64,000 nucleotides of DNA from NCBI RefSeq assembly GCF_900091525.1, contig NZ_FMCU01000009.1, forward strand, positions 62,001-126,000, in the 5' to 3' direction. Numbering within the stretch: the first letter of the stretch is position 1; every line of letters starts with the position of its first letter. Source of the stretch: Micromonospora matsumotoense. GTDB taxonomy: Bacteria; Actinomycetota; Actinomycetes; Mycobacteriales; Micromonosporaceae. Below, in pieces: positions 8,012 to 19,360 of the stretch. The position numbers and the translations under genes are program-made. Under the pieces are notes generated by a model, which searched no databases, was not told the DNA's origin, and saw only the letters and a program-made list of their open reading frames with translations.

Positions 8012-8746
8012 GTGCCGAAGAGACGACCCGCCGGTCCGCGCCGCCCGCTCGACCTGACCGATCCGCGCCACCCGGCCGGCCCGGCCGGTGCGCGTCGACC
8101 GCTCGGCCCGGCCGACGTGCGCCACCAGGCCGGCCCGCGCCGCCCGCTCGACAGGCGTCACCAGGCCGGCCCGCGTCGACCGCTCGGCCGCCTGGCCGGG
8201 GTGCTGCCCGCGGTGGTCGCCGCCGTCCTGGTCTCCGGTTGCGCGGTGGCCGACGCCGGGCAGTCGGCGGGCCCCGCCCCGACAGCCGCGGCGCGGACGC
8301 TGCGGACCCCGGACACCCTGCTCGGTCTGCCCCGCTCGGGTGCCCCGCTGCCGGCCGGACTGCCCCGGTTCCGGCTGAACGAGTTGGCCCGGGAGGCCAC
8401 CCCGGCCACCAGCACCGTCGAGAGAACGTACGGCCGGGGTCGGAACGGCCCCGAGACGATCATCGTGAGCGCCGTCTCGGGCCGGATCACCGACCCGCAG
8501 GCCACCCTGGCCCGGCTGCTGAAGCCGTACCGGATTCCGAAGCTCAGGACGGTGGAGTTCGGCCGGTTCGGCGGCGAGGCCCGCTGCGGGCGGGGCCGGA
8601 CCGCCGACGAGGGTCATCTCACCGCCTGCGCCTGGGCCGACCCGGAGATCGCCGGAGTGGTGGTCTTCCTGACCGCCACCAAGCAGCCCGACCGCAAGGA
8701 GGACTTCCTGACGGTACGCGACGAGCTGGAACAGCCCACCGGCTGA
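8012..8746 (+). CDS. Putative lipoprotein with repeated Arg/Pro-rich N-terminal extension
   Basis: 244 residues from GTG 8012 with GAGGAG six bases upstream. Residues 1-60 are an unusual basic region built of imperfect repeats (HQAGPRRPL occurs twice, RRPLG/D four times). Then comes a hydrophobic segment (GVLPAVVAAVLVSGCAV) with a lipobox Cys. The C-terminal 160 residues form a domain with two further cysteines (EARCGRG, TACAWAD) and no recognised family. A cytoplasmic tail of 60 residues before a lipoprotein signal is much longer than the usual n-region, so translation may really begin at an internal GTG, or the repeats have expanded recently. Confidence 0.65.
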   Translation: MPKRRPAGPRRPLDLTDPRHPAGPAGARRPLGPADVRHQAGPRRPLDRRHQAGPRRPLGRLAGVLPAVVAAVLVSGCAVADAGQSAGPAPTAAARTLRTPDTLLGLPRSGAPLPAGLPRFRLNELAREATPATSTVERTYGRGRNGPETIIVSAVSGRITDPQATLARLLKPYRIPKLRTVEFGRFGGEARCGRGRTADEGHLTACAWADPEIAGVVVFLTATKQPDRKEDFLTVRDELEQPTG

Positions 8747-8756
8747 CCGGCCAGCC

Positions 8757-9179
8757 TCACCCGACCACCCGGAACCGTTCGGCCACGGCGACGGTGTCGT
8801 CGTCCACCCGGAACCCGGGGTCACCGAGCCAGCCCAGGTAGTCCGACCCGTGCCAGAACCCCTCGTGGCCGGCCCGCCAGGCCGCCACCGAGTCGTACCC
8901 CTCCCCCTCGTCCCGGGCGTGATCGAGGTCGACGTCGCCGAGCCGGACCAGCCGTACCTCGGTCACCTCGATCACCGCGACCGGACGCTCGGCGGAGTCG
9001 ACCACCACCGCCCGGTCACCCACGACGGGCAGCGGCTCACCGTCACGCTCGTAGTCCTGGAGCAGACCGGTGGTGGAGGTCTTCTCCCCGCTGAGCACGG
9101 CGGCCACGAGCTGGTCGCGCAGCGGACCGGGAAAGGCGAACTCGCACTTCGGCAGATCGGGAAAGCTCGGCGCGGTCAT
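8757..9179 (-). CDS. ASCH domain protein
   Basis: 140 residues from ATG 9179. The ASCH fold (related to PUA domains, thought to bind RNA) is indicated by EFAFPGPLRDQLVAAVLSGEKTSTT near the N-terminus, VVGDRAVVVDSAERPVAVIEVTEVRL in the middle and the EGYDSVAAWRAGHEGFW segment typical of these proteins. Function is probably RNA-related or nucleotide/N4-acetylcytidine amidohydrolase-like as in E. coli YqfB relatives, unproven here. It converges on the lipoprotein with only 10 bases between stops. Confidence 0.82.
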   Translation of the reverse strand: MTAPSFPDLPKCEFAFPGPLRDQLVAAVLSGEKTSTTGLLQDYERDGEPLPVVGDRAVVVDSAERPVAVIEVTEVRLVRLGDVDLDHARDEGEGYDSVAAWRAGHEGFWHGSDYLGWLGDPGFRVDDDTVAVAERFRVVG

Positions 9180-9209
9180 CGGGCGACGGTAGCCGCCGAC
9201 CACGCCACC

Positions 9210-9320
9210 CACACCCGATATTCCGGCGGCCGCGCCCCACACCCGGCATGCCGGCAGCCGCGCCGCCCACACCTGATGTGCCGCCGGCCGCGCCGCTCAC
9301 ACCCGGTATTCCGGTGGCAG
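9210..9320. repeat. Tandem 28-30 bp repeats, four copies, at the 3' end of the phosphatase gene
   Basis: Imperfect units beginning CACACCCG or CACACCTG start near 9210, 9238, 9268 and 9298. The last unit is the coding 3' end and stop codon of the histidine phosphatase, so the other three look like duplications of that gene end extending into the intergenic space. Confidence 0.8.
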
Positions 9321-9914
9321 ACCGGTGCCCCGCAGGTCCGCCGGCAGATGCGCCACATCGTTGACGGTGATCAGGTTCGGCGGCCCGGCGGCGGCGTACC
9401 TGATCACCGTCAGTGCACAGTGCTGCAGGTTGAGCCCCAGCCAGCGGTGCACCGGGGCCTCCAGCGCGTGCCGGATCAGCCAGGCGATCAGGAAGTTGTG
9501 GGTGATCACCAGCTCACGCACCACCACGTCGGCCGGGGCCTCGGCTGATGCGACGGCGAAGCGGGCCACCGCCTCCGCCGTGCGGCGCGGCCCGTCGATC
9601 CGTTCCCGCGCGGCGAAACCGGCCAGCAGCTCCGCGTACGCCCCGGGCAGGCCGGTCGGATCGGTGTCGTGCGGGAGGTGGTCGCCGGCCAGCTCGGTCG
9701 CGTACACCGGAACGCCGGGCAGCGACCCCGCGACCAGGGCGGCGGTCTCCCCGGCCCGGCGCAACGGCCCGTGGTGCACCGCGCGCAGCGGTACGCCCCG
9801 CAACCGCTCCCCCAGCAACGTCGCCTGCCGGCGGCCCCGGGCGGAGAGCGCGCCGTCGGCCGATCCGCCATCCTGCTCGCCGTGCCGGGCCAGGTAGAGC
9901 AGCCGCACACCCAT
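9297..9914 (-). CDS. Histidine phosphatase family protein
   Basis: 205 residues from ATG 9914 (GAGG six bases upstream; the GTG at 9920 would sit on the ribosome site). LYLARHGEQ near the N-terminus carries the catalytic RHG; HHGPLRRAGETA and ITHNFLIAWLIRHAL supply the remaining pocket residues of the phosphoglycerate-mutase/SixA superfamily. Cytosolic phosphatase, substrate unknown. Its terminal codons lie inside a tandem repeat. Confidence 0.87.
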   Translation of the reverse strand: MGVRLLYLARHGEQDGGSADGALSARGRRQATLLGERLRGVPLRAVHHGPLRRAGETAALVAGSLPGVPVYATELAGDHLPHDTDPTGLPGAYAELLAGFAARERIDGPRRTAEAVARFAVASAEAPADVVVRELVITHNFLIAWLIRHALEAPVHRWLGLNLQHCALTVIRYAAAGPPNLITVNDVAHLPADLRGTGLPPEYRV

Positions 9915-9974
9915 CGCCACCTCGTCAGGGTCGGGAGGCGCGAGCGTAACCCGCGCTTCCCGACCACGCCGCCC

Positions 9975-10394
9975 TCAGGCCCGGGGGAACATCTGGCCGA
10001 TGCGGATCCGGTTGCCGAACGGGTCCCGGATGCCGAAGTCGATGCCGTACGGGCGCTCGGTCGGCTCGTCGGTGATGTCGACGCCCTTGCCCACCAGATC
10101 CTCGTACGTCTTGTGGGCGTCGTCGGTGGTGATGCTCAGCCACCCACCGATCGCACCCTTGGTCAGCAGCTCCCGGACCTGCTCGGCGGTCGCCGGGTCC
10201 AACGCGGGCGGGCCGGGCTTCTCCAGCAGCACCTCCCGCTGCGGGTCGCCGGGCACGTTGACCGTCAGCCACCGCATGAAGCCCAGATCCTGGTCGGTAT
10301 TGACCTCGAAGCCCAGCTTGCCGACATAGAAGTCGAGCGCCTCGTCCTGGTCGAGGACGTAGAGCTGGGAACGGGTGATCGCGTTCATCGTCAT
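9975..10394 (-). CDS. VOC superfamily (glyoxalase/bleomycin-resistance fold) protein
   Basis: 139 residues from ATG 10394. It has the VOC layout with two beta-alpha-beta-beta-beta modules: SQLYVLDQDEALDFYVGKLGFE at the start and DDAHKTYEDLVGKGVDI...FGIRDPFGNRIRIGQ at the end. The second module keeps the GIRDPFGN motif, while metal ligands typical of glyoxalase I are incomplete, so the activity is unknown. It lies 36 bases downstream of the AraC-type gene and the two probably form an operon, a pairing common in actinobacteria. Confidence 0.88.
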   Translation of the reverse strand: MTMNAITRSQLYVLDQDEALDFYVGKLGFEVNTDQDLGFMRWLTVNVPGDPQREVLLEKPGPPALDPATAEQVRELLTKGAIGGWLSITTDDAHKTYEDLVGKGVDITDEPTERPYGIDFGIRDPFGNRIRIGQMFPRA

Positions 10395-10429
10395 GCCGGG
10401 AACGCTATGCCAGGCCCCTGACCTGCTGC

Positions 10430-10834
10430 TTATCCAAAACTGCTGGGCCTGGTCCAAGCCTTGGCGAAGCAGCTCGGCACCGGCCCGTCGCCCGCCGACC
10501 GGCTGCTGCGGTATCCGCTGGGCGACTCACCGACGATCTGCCGGAAGGTACGGCTGAACGAGCCGAGACTGCTGAACCCGACGGCGTAACAGATCTCGGT
10601 GACGTCCCGGTCGGTCTCCACCAGCATCGCCATCGCCCGCTCCACCCGACGTCGTTGCAGGTAGCGGTGCGGGGTCTCACCGAAGGTGGCCCGGAAGGTG
10701 CGGATGAAGTGCGCCTCGGAGACCAGCGCGATCCGGGCCAACGCCGGGATGTCCAACGGGTCCGCGTACGCCCGGTCCATCGCGTCCCGGGCCCGCAACA
10801 TGGCCCGGTTCGACTGCTCCACCGCACGACTCAT
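10430..10834 (-). CDS. AraC-family transcriptional regulator, DNA-binding domain only
   Basis: 134 residues. It is almost entirely the double helix-turn-helix of AraC proteins: LARIALVSEAHFIRTFRATFG (first HTH) and VTEICYAVGFSSLGSFSRTFR (second HTH with the usual GF.S...F.R.F pattern). There is no N-terminal sensor domain, so it may respond through a partner. The VOC gene just downstream is its likely target and co-transcribed partner. Confidence 0.9.
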   Translation of the reverse strand: MSRAVEQSNRAMLRARDAMDRAYADPLDIPALARIALVSEAHFIRTFRATFGETPHRYLQRRRVERAMAMLVETDRDVTEICYAVGFSSLGSFSRTFRQIVGESPSGYRSSRSAGDGPVPSCFAKAWTRPSSFG

Positions 10835-10944
10835 CGGCCCCCGCCCGTCGTCCTAGCTCCGCGCCGACCAGGCTACCCAGCCGGACCGACCGGCGTGGTC
10901 CCGCCGCGACCGGCGACGGTGGGCCCTGCGGAGATCCGGAACGC

Positions 10945-12009
10945 TCAGCAGCCGCTCCACCGGACCGGGAAGGAGACCTGCAGGCCGGCGGCCCTGCCGA
11001 CGACCAGACCGTTGTCGGCGATGGCCTCGGCGATGACGCGGGTCACCGGGTCCGAGACGACGCTGCGCAGTGGCACCCGGCGATCAAGGTGATCGACCAT
11101 CGAGTCGGAGAGCAGGCTACCGGCGGCGTTGACGCCCGTCATGGCGATCAATCCCGGTCTGACCGGGGTCGCCACCCCGGTGCGCAGGTCCCAGCGCACC
11201 ATCCGCCAGTACTGACCGTCCGCCGTGTCGGCGACAAGGCCGACCGCCCAGTTTCCCCGGGCCGCCCGCACCGTCGACTTCACGGCCCCGGGCGCGGTGA
11301 GCCGGTCGATCCGCCCGTCGGGACGACGCACCCAGGCAACGGGCGGCGGGGCGACCCCGCGCCCGGCGGCAGCACGCGCCCCGGCATCGCGCGACGAGCG
11401 GTCCTCCTCGGCGGGGACCTCACCGACGATGGTGCCGTCGTCGAGGACCGCCACCGGTATGCCGCCGGGTTCAAGAACCTCGACGGTGTCCGGTCGGTCG
11501 ACCGGCCAGAGCAGGGTCACCGGTTCCTCCAGGTAACCGCCGTAGCCGACGATGTCCCCTCGGCTGTTGACAGCCGTGACATAGCCGCCGATCCCGTTCG
11601 GCGGCAGGGGCAGCCACTCCACCCGGCCGTCCCGGTAGCGCCACGGTCGGTTGCCGGTGCTGGTGGAGCTGTCGCCGACCAGGACGCCGTGCCGGTTGAC
11701 GGCCACCAGCAGACCGGGTGATCTCGTCAACACGGTGACGCGCGGGCCGTCCCACCGCAGCAGCAGCGACTCCTGCCCCTGATCGGTGGCCCGCCTGCCG
11801 GTGCCGACGATGAACCGGCCGGCCGGGTCGACGAGCATCGCGTCCCAGGCCAGGCTCGCGCCGGCCGGCAGGGGCAGCGGATGCATCATGCAGGCCGGGA
11901 CGCTGTCCGTCCTCGGCGCGGCCATCGCGGGTCCGGGTGCGACAAGTGTCGCCGCCAGCAGGCCGACGGTGAGGATGGTGCACAGTCGACGCGGGGCGAT
12001 GAGGATCAT
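10945..12009 (-). CDS. Secreted HAF-repeat-like beta-propeller protein
   Basis: 354 residues. A signal peptide (RLCTILTVGLLAATLVAPGPAMA) is followed by repeats of about 45 residues with the pattern A-V-N-x-x-G-x-x-V-G (VAVNRHGVLVGDS, TAVNSRGDIVGYGG, VAVLDDGTIVGEV, TGVNAAGSLLSDS, IADNGLVVGRAAG). Those fit HAF-type extracellular propeller repeats. It probably binds or acts on something outside the cell; no catalytic residue is recognisable. The C-terminus ends in Cys. Confidence 0.72.
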   Translation of the reverse strand: MILIAPRRLCTILTVGLLAATLVAPGPAMAAPRTDSVPACMMHPLPLPAGASLAWDAMLVDPAGRFIVGTGRRATDQGQESLLLRWDGPRVTVLTRSPGLLVAVNRHGVLVGDSSTSTGNRPWRYRDGRVEWLPLPPNGIGGYVTAVNSRGDIVGYGGYLEEPVTLLWPVDRPDTVEVLEPGGIPVAVLDDGTIVGEVPAEEDRSSRDAGARAAAGRGVAPPPVAWVRRPDGRIDRLTAPGAVKSTVRAARGNWAVGLVADTADGQYWRMVRWDLRTGVATPVRPGLIAMTGVNAAGSLLSDSMVDHLDRRVPLRSVVSDPVTRVIAEAIADNGLVVGRAAGLQVSFPVRWSGC

Positions 12010-12181
12010 GAGGCAGCCCGTCTCAGCCGGTGGGGTGGGGTCCTTCCACTCAACCAGCTCGATTCATCCACCGGAAGTGACCATTCGGTCACGCAGGGCA
12101 GAGGTGATGACAGGAGCGTGCGCCCGGTCGATATCGACGGATCGACAGGCGGCAACGCCAGTGGCGGCCGTGCTGTGGAAT

Positions 12182-12258
12182 TGGAGCCCCCGGCCGGGAT
12201 CGAACCGGCGACATCTCGCTTACAAGGCGAGTGCTCTGGCCAGCTGAGCTACAGGGGC
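12182..12258 (-). tRNA. tRNA-Thr (anticodon TGT), CCA encoded
   Basis: The minus strand folds into a complete cloverleaf of 77 bases: seven-pair acceptor stem starting GCCCCTG, D-arm with TAGCTCAGCTGG, anticodon stem CTCGC/GCGAG with loop CTTGTAA (anticodon TGT, reading ACA), and T-arm GGTTCGATCC. The 3' CCA is encoded. It is not flanked by an integrase or att duplication that I can see. Confidence 0.96.
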
Positions 12259-12623
12259 GCGTGGTGCGACGTCAGCATAGCGACTGACGTCGGGAAATCC
12301 CGGCCGGCAGGGTCCCCGAGCATGGAAAACGTCAATTCTGCGCCCGTCCCACCGACGAATCGGCGCACCGCACCCCCGTCAGGCGAGGGGATTGATGCCC
12401 GGCCGTGCCTGCCTGACCGAAATGCGTATGCCGTCCGTCCCACTCGGTGTATCCCGTCTTGGCACAGCTGGAAATCCCGTTTACCGTGCAGTGACACGGA
12501 TGACACCCGGGGTCGGCTACGGCTGCCTCCGGATGGGGTCCGTAGGTCGGCACCGTGGGTGCCGACAGCTCCTTCACTCGGATCGTCCGGCACGTTCCTG
12601 CCGGTGAAAGGAAGCGCACCACC
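12259..12623. other. Intergenic region upstream of the ABC ATPase gene
   Basis: A 365-base gap holding the promoter regions of the tRNA (minus) and the ABC ATPase (plus). Slightly less GC-rich than its surroundings. The ribosome site AAAGGAAG precedes the ATPase start. No confident -35/-10 pair or operator was recognised and no ORF here is convincing. Confidence 0.4.
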
Positions 12624-13715
<1,092 letters not shown>

Positions 13716-13728
13716 TTCCACCGCGCGA

Positions 13729-13762
13729 AAGGGGGCGGTCCGCTTCGGCGGACCGCCCCCTT
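13729..13762 (+). terminator. Terminator of the ABC ATPase gene
   Basis: A perfect 15-base stem (AAGGGGGCGGTCCGC) closed by a TTCG tetraloop and ending in TT, 13 bases after the stop codon. A textbook intrinsic terminator. Confidence 0.93.
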
Positions 13763-13881
13763 CTTCGTATGTCGTCCCCCGGCCGTGCCCTGTTCGGCCT
13801 GGTCGCCGCCGGACGCGACGGCGACCACTTCCCCGACATCAGCCCGCAGTTGTCGGCGCGTGGCCGTCCCGGGCCGGCGGT

Positions 13882-13941
13882 TCGCACCGGTGCCGGCCGC
13901 CGGTCTACCCGGCCGGGTCGCACCGGTGCCGGCGGCCGGTC
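13882..13941. repeat. Direct repeat of 24 bp at the rlmB stop codon
   Basis: Two copies of a 24-base unit (TCGCACCGGTGCCGG...) at 13882-13905 and 13918-13941, differing at one position. The second copy overlaps the rlmB stop codon at 13940-13942. Confidence 0.7.
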
Positions 13942-15084
13942 AGCCTTCCGCAGCGCGGCGGCGGGCCACCTCGGCGAGGGTGACGGCGGCGGCGACGCTG
14001 GCGTTCAGCGACTCCACCTCGGAGATCATCGGGATGCTGACCGTCAGGTCGCAGGTCTCCCCCACCAGTCGGGACAGGCCACGCCCCTCGGAGCCGACCA
14101 CCACGACCAGCGGGCCGACGGCGGCTTCCAGGTCGTACAGGTCGGTGTCGCCGTCGGCGTCCAGGCCGACCACCATGAAGCCGGCGTCCTGACACGCCTT
14201 GAGCGACCGGGTCAGGTTGGTGACCTGGGCCACCGGCACCCGCGCCGCCGCGCCGGCACTGGTCCGCCAGGCGGTCGCGGTGATCCCGGCCGCCCTACGC
14301 TCCGGTACGAAGACACCCTGCGCGCCGAACGCGGCGGCCGACCGGATCACCGCACCCAGGTTGCGCGGGTCGGTGACCCCGTCCAGCGCGACCAGCAGCG
14401 GGGCGGCCTGCTCCAGCGCGGCCGCCATCAGGTCCTCGAAGGGCTGGTAGGCGAACGGCGGCACCTGGAGGCCGACGCCCTGGTGCAGCACGCCGCCGGT
14501 CATCCGGTCCAGCTCGGCCCGACTGATCTCCAGGATGGCGATGCCCCGGTCGGCGGCCGTCCGGGTGATCTCGTTGATCCGGTCGTCGGCGTCGATGCCC
14601 TGCGCGGAGTAGAGCGCGGTCGCCGGCACCTGGGCGCGCAGCGCCTCCAGCACCGGGTTCCGACCGACCAGCAGCTCCGGGCTGTCCCGGGACGGGTTGG
14701 ACTTGCGCCCCGGCGCGACCCGGGGACCGCCACGGCCCGTACCTGCGCCGGCCCGACCACCCGCGCCACCGCGACCACCCGCGCCGGCCCGGACCGGGGC
14801 CATCCCCCGGGTGCCCTTGCCCCAGGTGGTGTCCTTGGTGCCAGGCTGGCCGATCTTGGGCGCACGGCCCTCGTCGACCGCCGCCCGACGCTCCTTGTCC
14901 TGCTTCCAGGCGGTGCGCTGGGGCAGCTTCTCGGTGCCCGAGTACGCCTTGTGCCAGGGCCGCTCGTCGGCGGGCAGGGTCTTGCCCCGACCCGCGAGGG
15001 AGTCCTTGTTCTTGCCACCGGAGCCCTTGGGGGCACCCGCCTTCGGCGTCAGTCGCCGGCCACGGCGCTGCGAGTTGCCGGCCA

Positions 15085-15085
<1 letters not shown>
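13940..15085 (-). CDS. rlmB: 23S rRNA (guanosine-2'-O-)-methyltransferase RlmB-like (SpoU/TrmH family)
   Basis: 381 residues from ATG 15085, whose start overlaps the cysS stop by one base (TGATG). Residues 1-140 are a basic, Gly/Arg/Lys-rich disordered extension longer than in proteobacterial RlmB. Then the substrate-binding domain (LLVGRNPVLEALRAQVPATALY) and the SPOUT knot: LVALDGVTDPRNLGAVIRSA (motif 1), VVVVGSEGRGLSRL (motif 2) and SIPMISEVESLNASVAAAVTL (motif 3). It methylates 23S rRNA using S-adenosylmethionine. Coupling with cysS is the usual actinobacterial arrangement. Confidence 0.92.
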
Positions 15086-16500
<1,415 letters not shown>

Positions 16501-16562
16501 CGTACCAGGGTAGCTGTCCGTGCTTTCCGGGGTCGGCCCGAGCCGGGTCGTACGCTCCTGCT

Positions 16563-17240
16563 GTGGAGAAGACGGCAGCCCCCGGTGAGCCGGGCAACCA
16601 GGCGCCTGCGGGTGGCGAGACGGCGCAGACCCTGGACCGGGGCCTGCGCCTGCTGCACCTGGTCGCCGACGCGTCGGCCGGGCTGACCGTCACCGAGGCC
16701 GCCCACCGGCTCGGCATCGGCCGGGCCGCCGTCTACCGACTGGTCGGCGCGTTGACCGGACACGGCATGCTGCGCCGGGGCGGTGACGGTCGGTTGCGTC
16801 TCGGTGTCGGCGTGCTGCACCTTGCCCGCCGGGCCCAACCGTTGCTGGCCGAGGGGGCGCTGCCCGCGCTACGTCGGCTCGCCGAACAGACCGGGGCGAC
16901 CGCGCACCTGACCGTGGTGGAGGGCGGCGAGGGGGTGGCACTCGCCGTGGTCGAGCCGAGCTGGACGTCGTTCCACGTGGCGTACCGGCCGGGAACCCGG
17001 CACCCGCTGGAACGCGGGGCCGCCGGGCGGGCCGTCCTCGCCGGGCGGGCCGGCCACGCGGCCCCGGTGAGCACCGCAGGGGAACTCCAGACCGGGGCGT
17101 ACGGGGTGGCGGCGCCGGTGCTCGGGGTGCCCGGTCTGGAGGCGAGTGTCGGGGTGATCTCGCTGGCCCCGCTGCCGGTCGACACGGTCGGCCCACAGGT
17201 CACCACCGCCGCCCGGACGATCGCCGCCGCCCTGTCCTGA
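16563..17240 (+). CDS. IclR-family transcriptional regulator
   Basis: 225 residues from GTG 16563. The winged HTH is at about 20-85 (TLDRGLRLLHLVADASAGLTVTEAA, then LGIGRAAVYRLVGALTGHGML). The C-terminal effector domain is recognisable (LAEQTGATAHLTVVEGGEGVAL, HPLERGAAGRAVLAG, YGVAAPVLG). Ligand unknown. It has no catabolic operon next to it, so its target is not evident; cysS is its divergent neighbour. Confidence 0.87.
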   Translation: MEKTAAPGEPGNQAPAGGETAQTLDRGLRLLHLVADASAGLTVTEAAHRLGIGRAAVYRLVGALTGHGMLRRGGDGRLRLGVGVLHLARRAQPLLAEGALPALRRLAEQTGATAHLTVVEGGEGVALAVVEPSWTSFHVAYRPGTRHPLERGAAGRAVLAGRAGHAAPVSTAGELQTGAYGVAAPVLGVPGLEASVGVISLAPLPVDTVGPQVTTAARTIAAALS

Positions 17241-17355
17241 CCGCAGCGGCCCTACCAGCCCTGACCTGACCCGTCCTGCCCCCCGCCTGCCCTGCCCTGA
17301 CTGTGAGGCTGGCCTGGCCCCCGCCTGCCCTGCGCTGCCCTGTCTCGTCGCCGGA

Positions 17356-17432
17356 TGATCGACTCATCGGGGCCGATGTAGCGACATCCCGCCCACCTCC
17401 ACCCCGCAACTTCGGCCCCGATGAGTGGATCA
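17356..17432. repeat. Dispersed palindromic element, copy A
   Basis: A 77-base imperfect palindrome: TGATC-x-ACTCATCGGGGCCGA at one end is complementary to the other end, with a GTAGCG/GCAAC-like second block. Its overall plan (terminal TGATC, GATGTxGC block, central loop) is shared with 19156-19231, 26010-26085 and 31811-31882. It lies in non-coding sequence 116 bases after the IclR gene. Confidence 0.8.
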
Positions 17433-17454
17433 AGGCGTATCGCCCGCTCGGCTT

Positions 17455-17700
17455 TGGAGCGGGCCCGGGCGCGGGCCAGTGGAGCGGGCCGGGCGGGAGC
17501 GTGCGGGAACAGGCGGGCCCGAGCGGGAGCGGGGGGAGCGTGCGGGAACAGGCGGGCCCGAGCGGGAACAGGCGGGCCCGAGCGGGAGCGGGCGGGAACC
17601 GGGGCGCGACCGGGAGTCGAAAGCCGAGGTGGAGCAGGAACCGGGACCGGGAGCGAGGAACCGGGACCGGGAGCGGGGAACCGGGACCGGGAGCGATGGC
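17455..17700. repeat. Compound minisatellite in the IclR-DUF559 intergenic region
   Basis: GC-rich tandem repeats with several unit types: GAACAGGCGGGCCCGAGCGG-like units around 17503-17590 and a 20-base unit AACCGGGACCGGGAGCG(A/G)GG repeated three times around 17636-17696. No convincing gene is here although frames are open. The whole 17241-17814 gap holds only this, element A and two DnaA-box-like sites (TTGTCCACAG at 17731 and CTGTCCACAG at 17766). Confidence 0.7.
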
Positions 17701-17814
17701 GCGGTACCACGATTCGGCGTGTGGTGGGGGTTGTCCACAGGAGGCCGGTTCGCGGGCAGGCGTGGCTGTCCACAGGGGTGTCGCCGGGCGACCGGGAGAC
17801 CCGAGGCTGGGGTC

Positions 17815-19155
<1,341 letters not shown>

Positions 19156-19158
<3 letters not shown>

Positions 19159-19231
19159 TCCACTCTCTTGGCCCGATGTTGCACCATCCCCTTACCCCGA
19201 TACCGCAACATCGGCCCCCTGGAGTCGATCA
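19156..19231. repeat. Dispersed palindromic element, copy B
   Basis: A 76-base imperfect palindrome beginning at the TGA stop codon of the DUF559 gene (TGATCCACTC) and ending GGAGTCGATCA, with internal GATGTTGC and GCAACATCGG blocks that pair. Same plan as copies A, C and D. Confidence 0.85.
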
Positions 19232-19268
19232 CCGCAGGGCGGACGCGGGGCGGGGCGGGGCGGACACG

Positions 19269-19304
19269 GAGAGGCCCGGACGACCGAGGTCGTCCGGGCC
19301 TCTC
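19269..19304 (-). terminator. Terminator of the S8 protease gene
   Basis: A perfect 16-base stem (GAGAGGCCCGGACGAC) with a CGAG loop, 57 bases beyond the protease stop codon, between it and palindromic element B of the convergent gene. Confidence 0.85.
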
Positions 19305-19360
19305 CTGAATGTCGAGCGTCAGCCCGGGTGTCGGGCCTCAGCCTGGGGTGTAGAGCCGCG

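Noticed and set aside
9210..9320. Possible CRISPR array (four regularly spaced repeats)
   Set aside because: Units are tandem with no unique spacers of constant length, they run into a coding sequence, and no cas gene is present.
12182..12258. tRNA-Thr as attachment site of an integrative element
   Set aside because: No integrase, excisionase or repeated tRNA 3' end was seen on either side.
17241..17814. N-terminal extension of the DUF559 gene or a separate ORF across the minisatellite
   Set aside because: Open frames come from GC-rich tandem repeats; the family-like sequence starts at ATG 17815 and the repeats contain palindromic element A.
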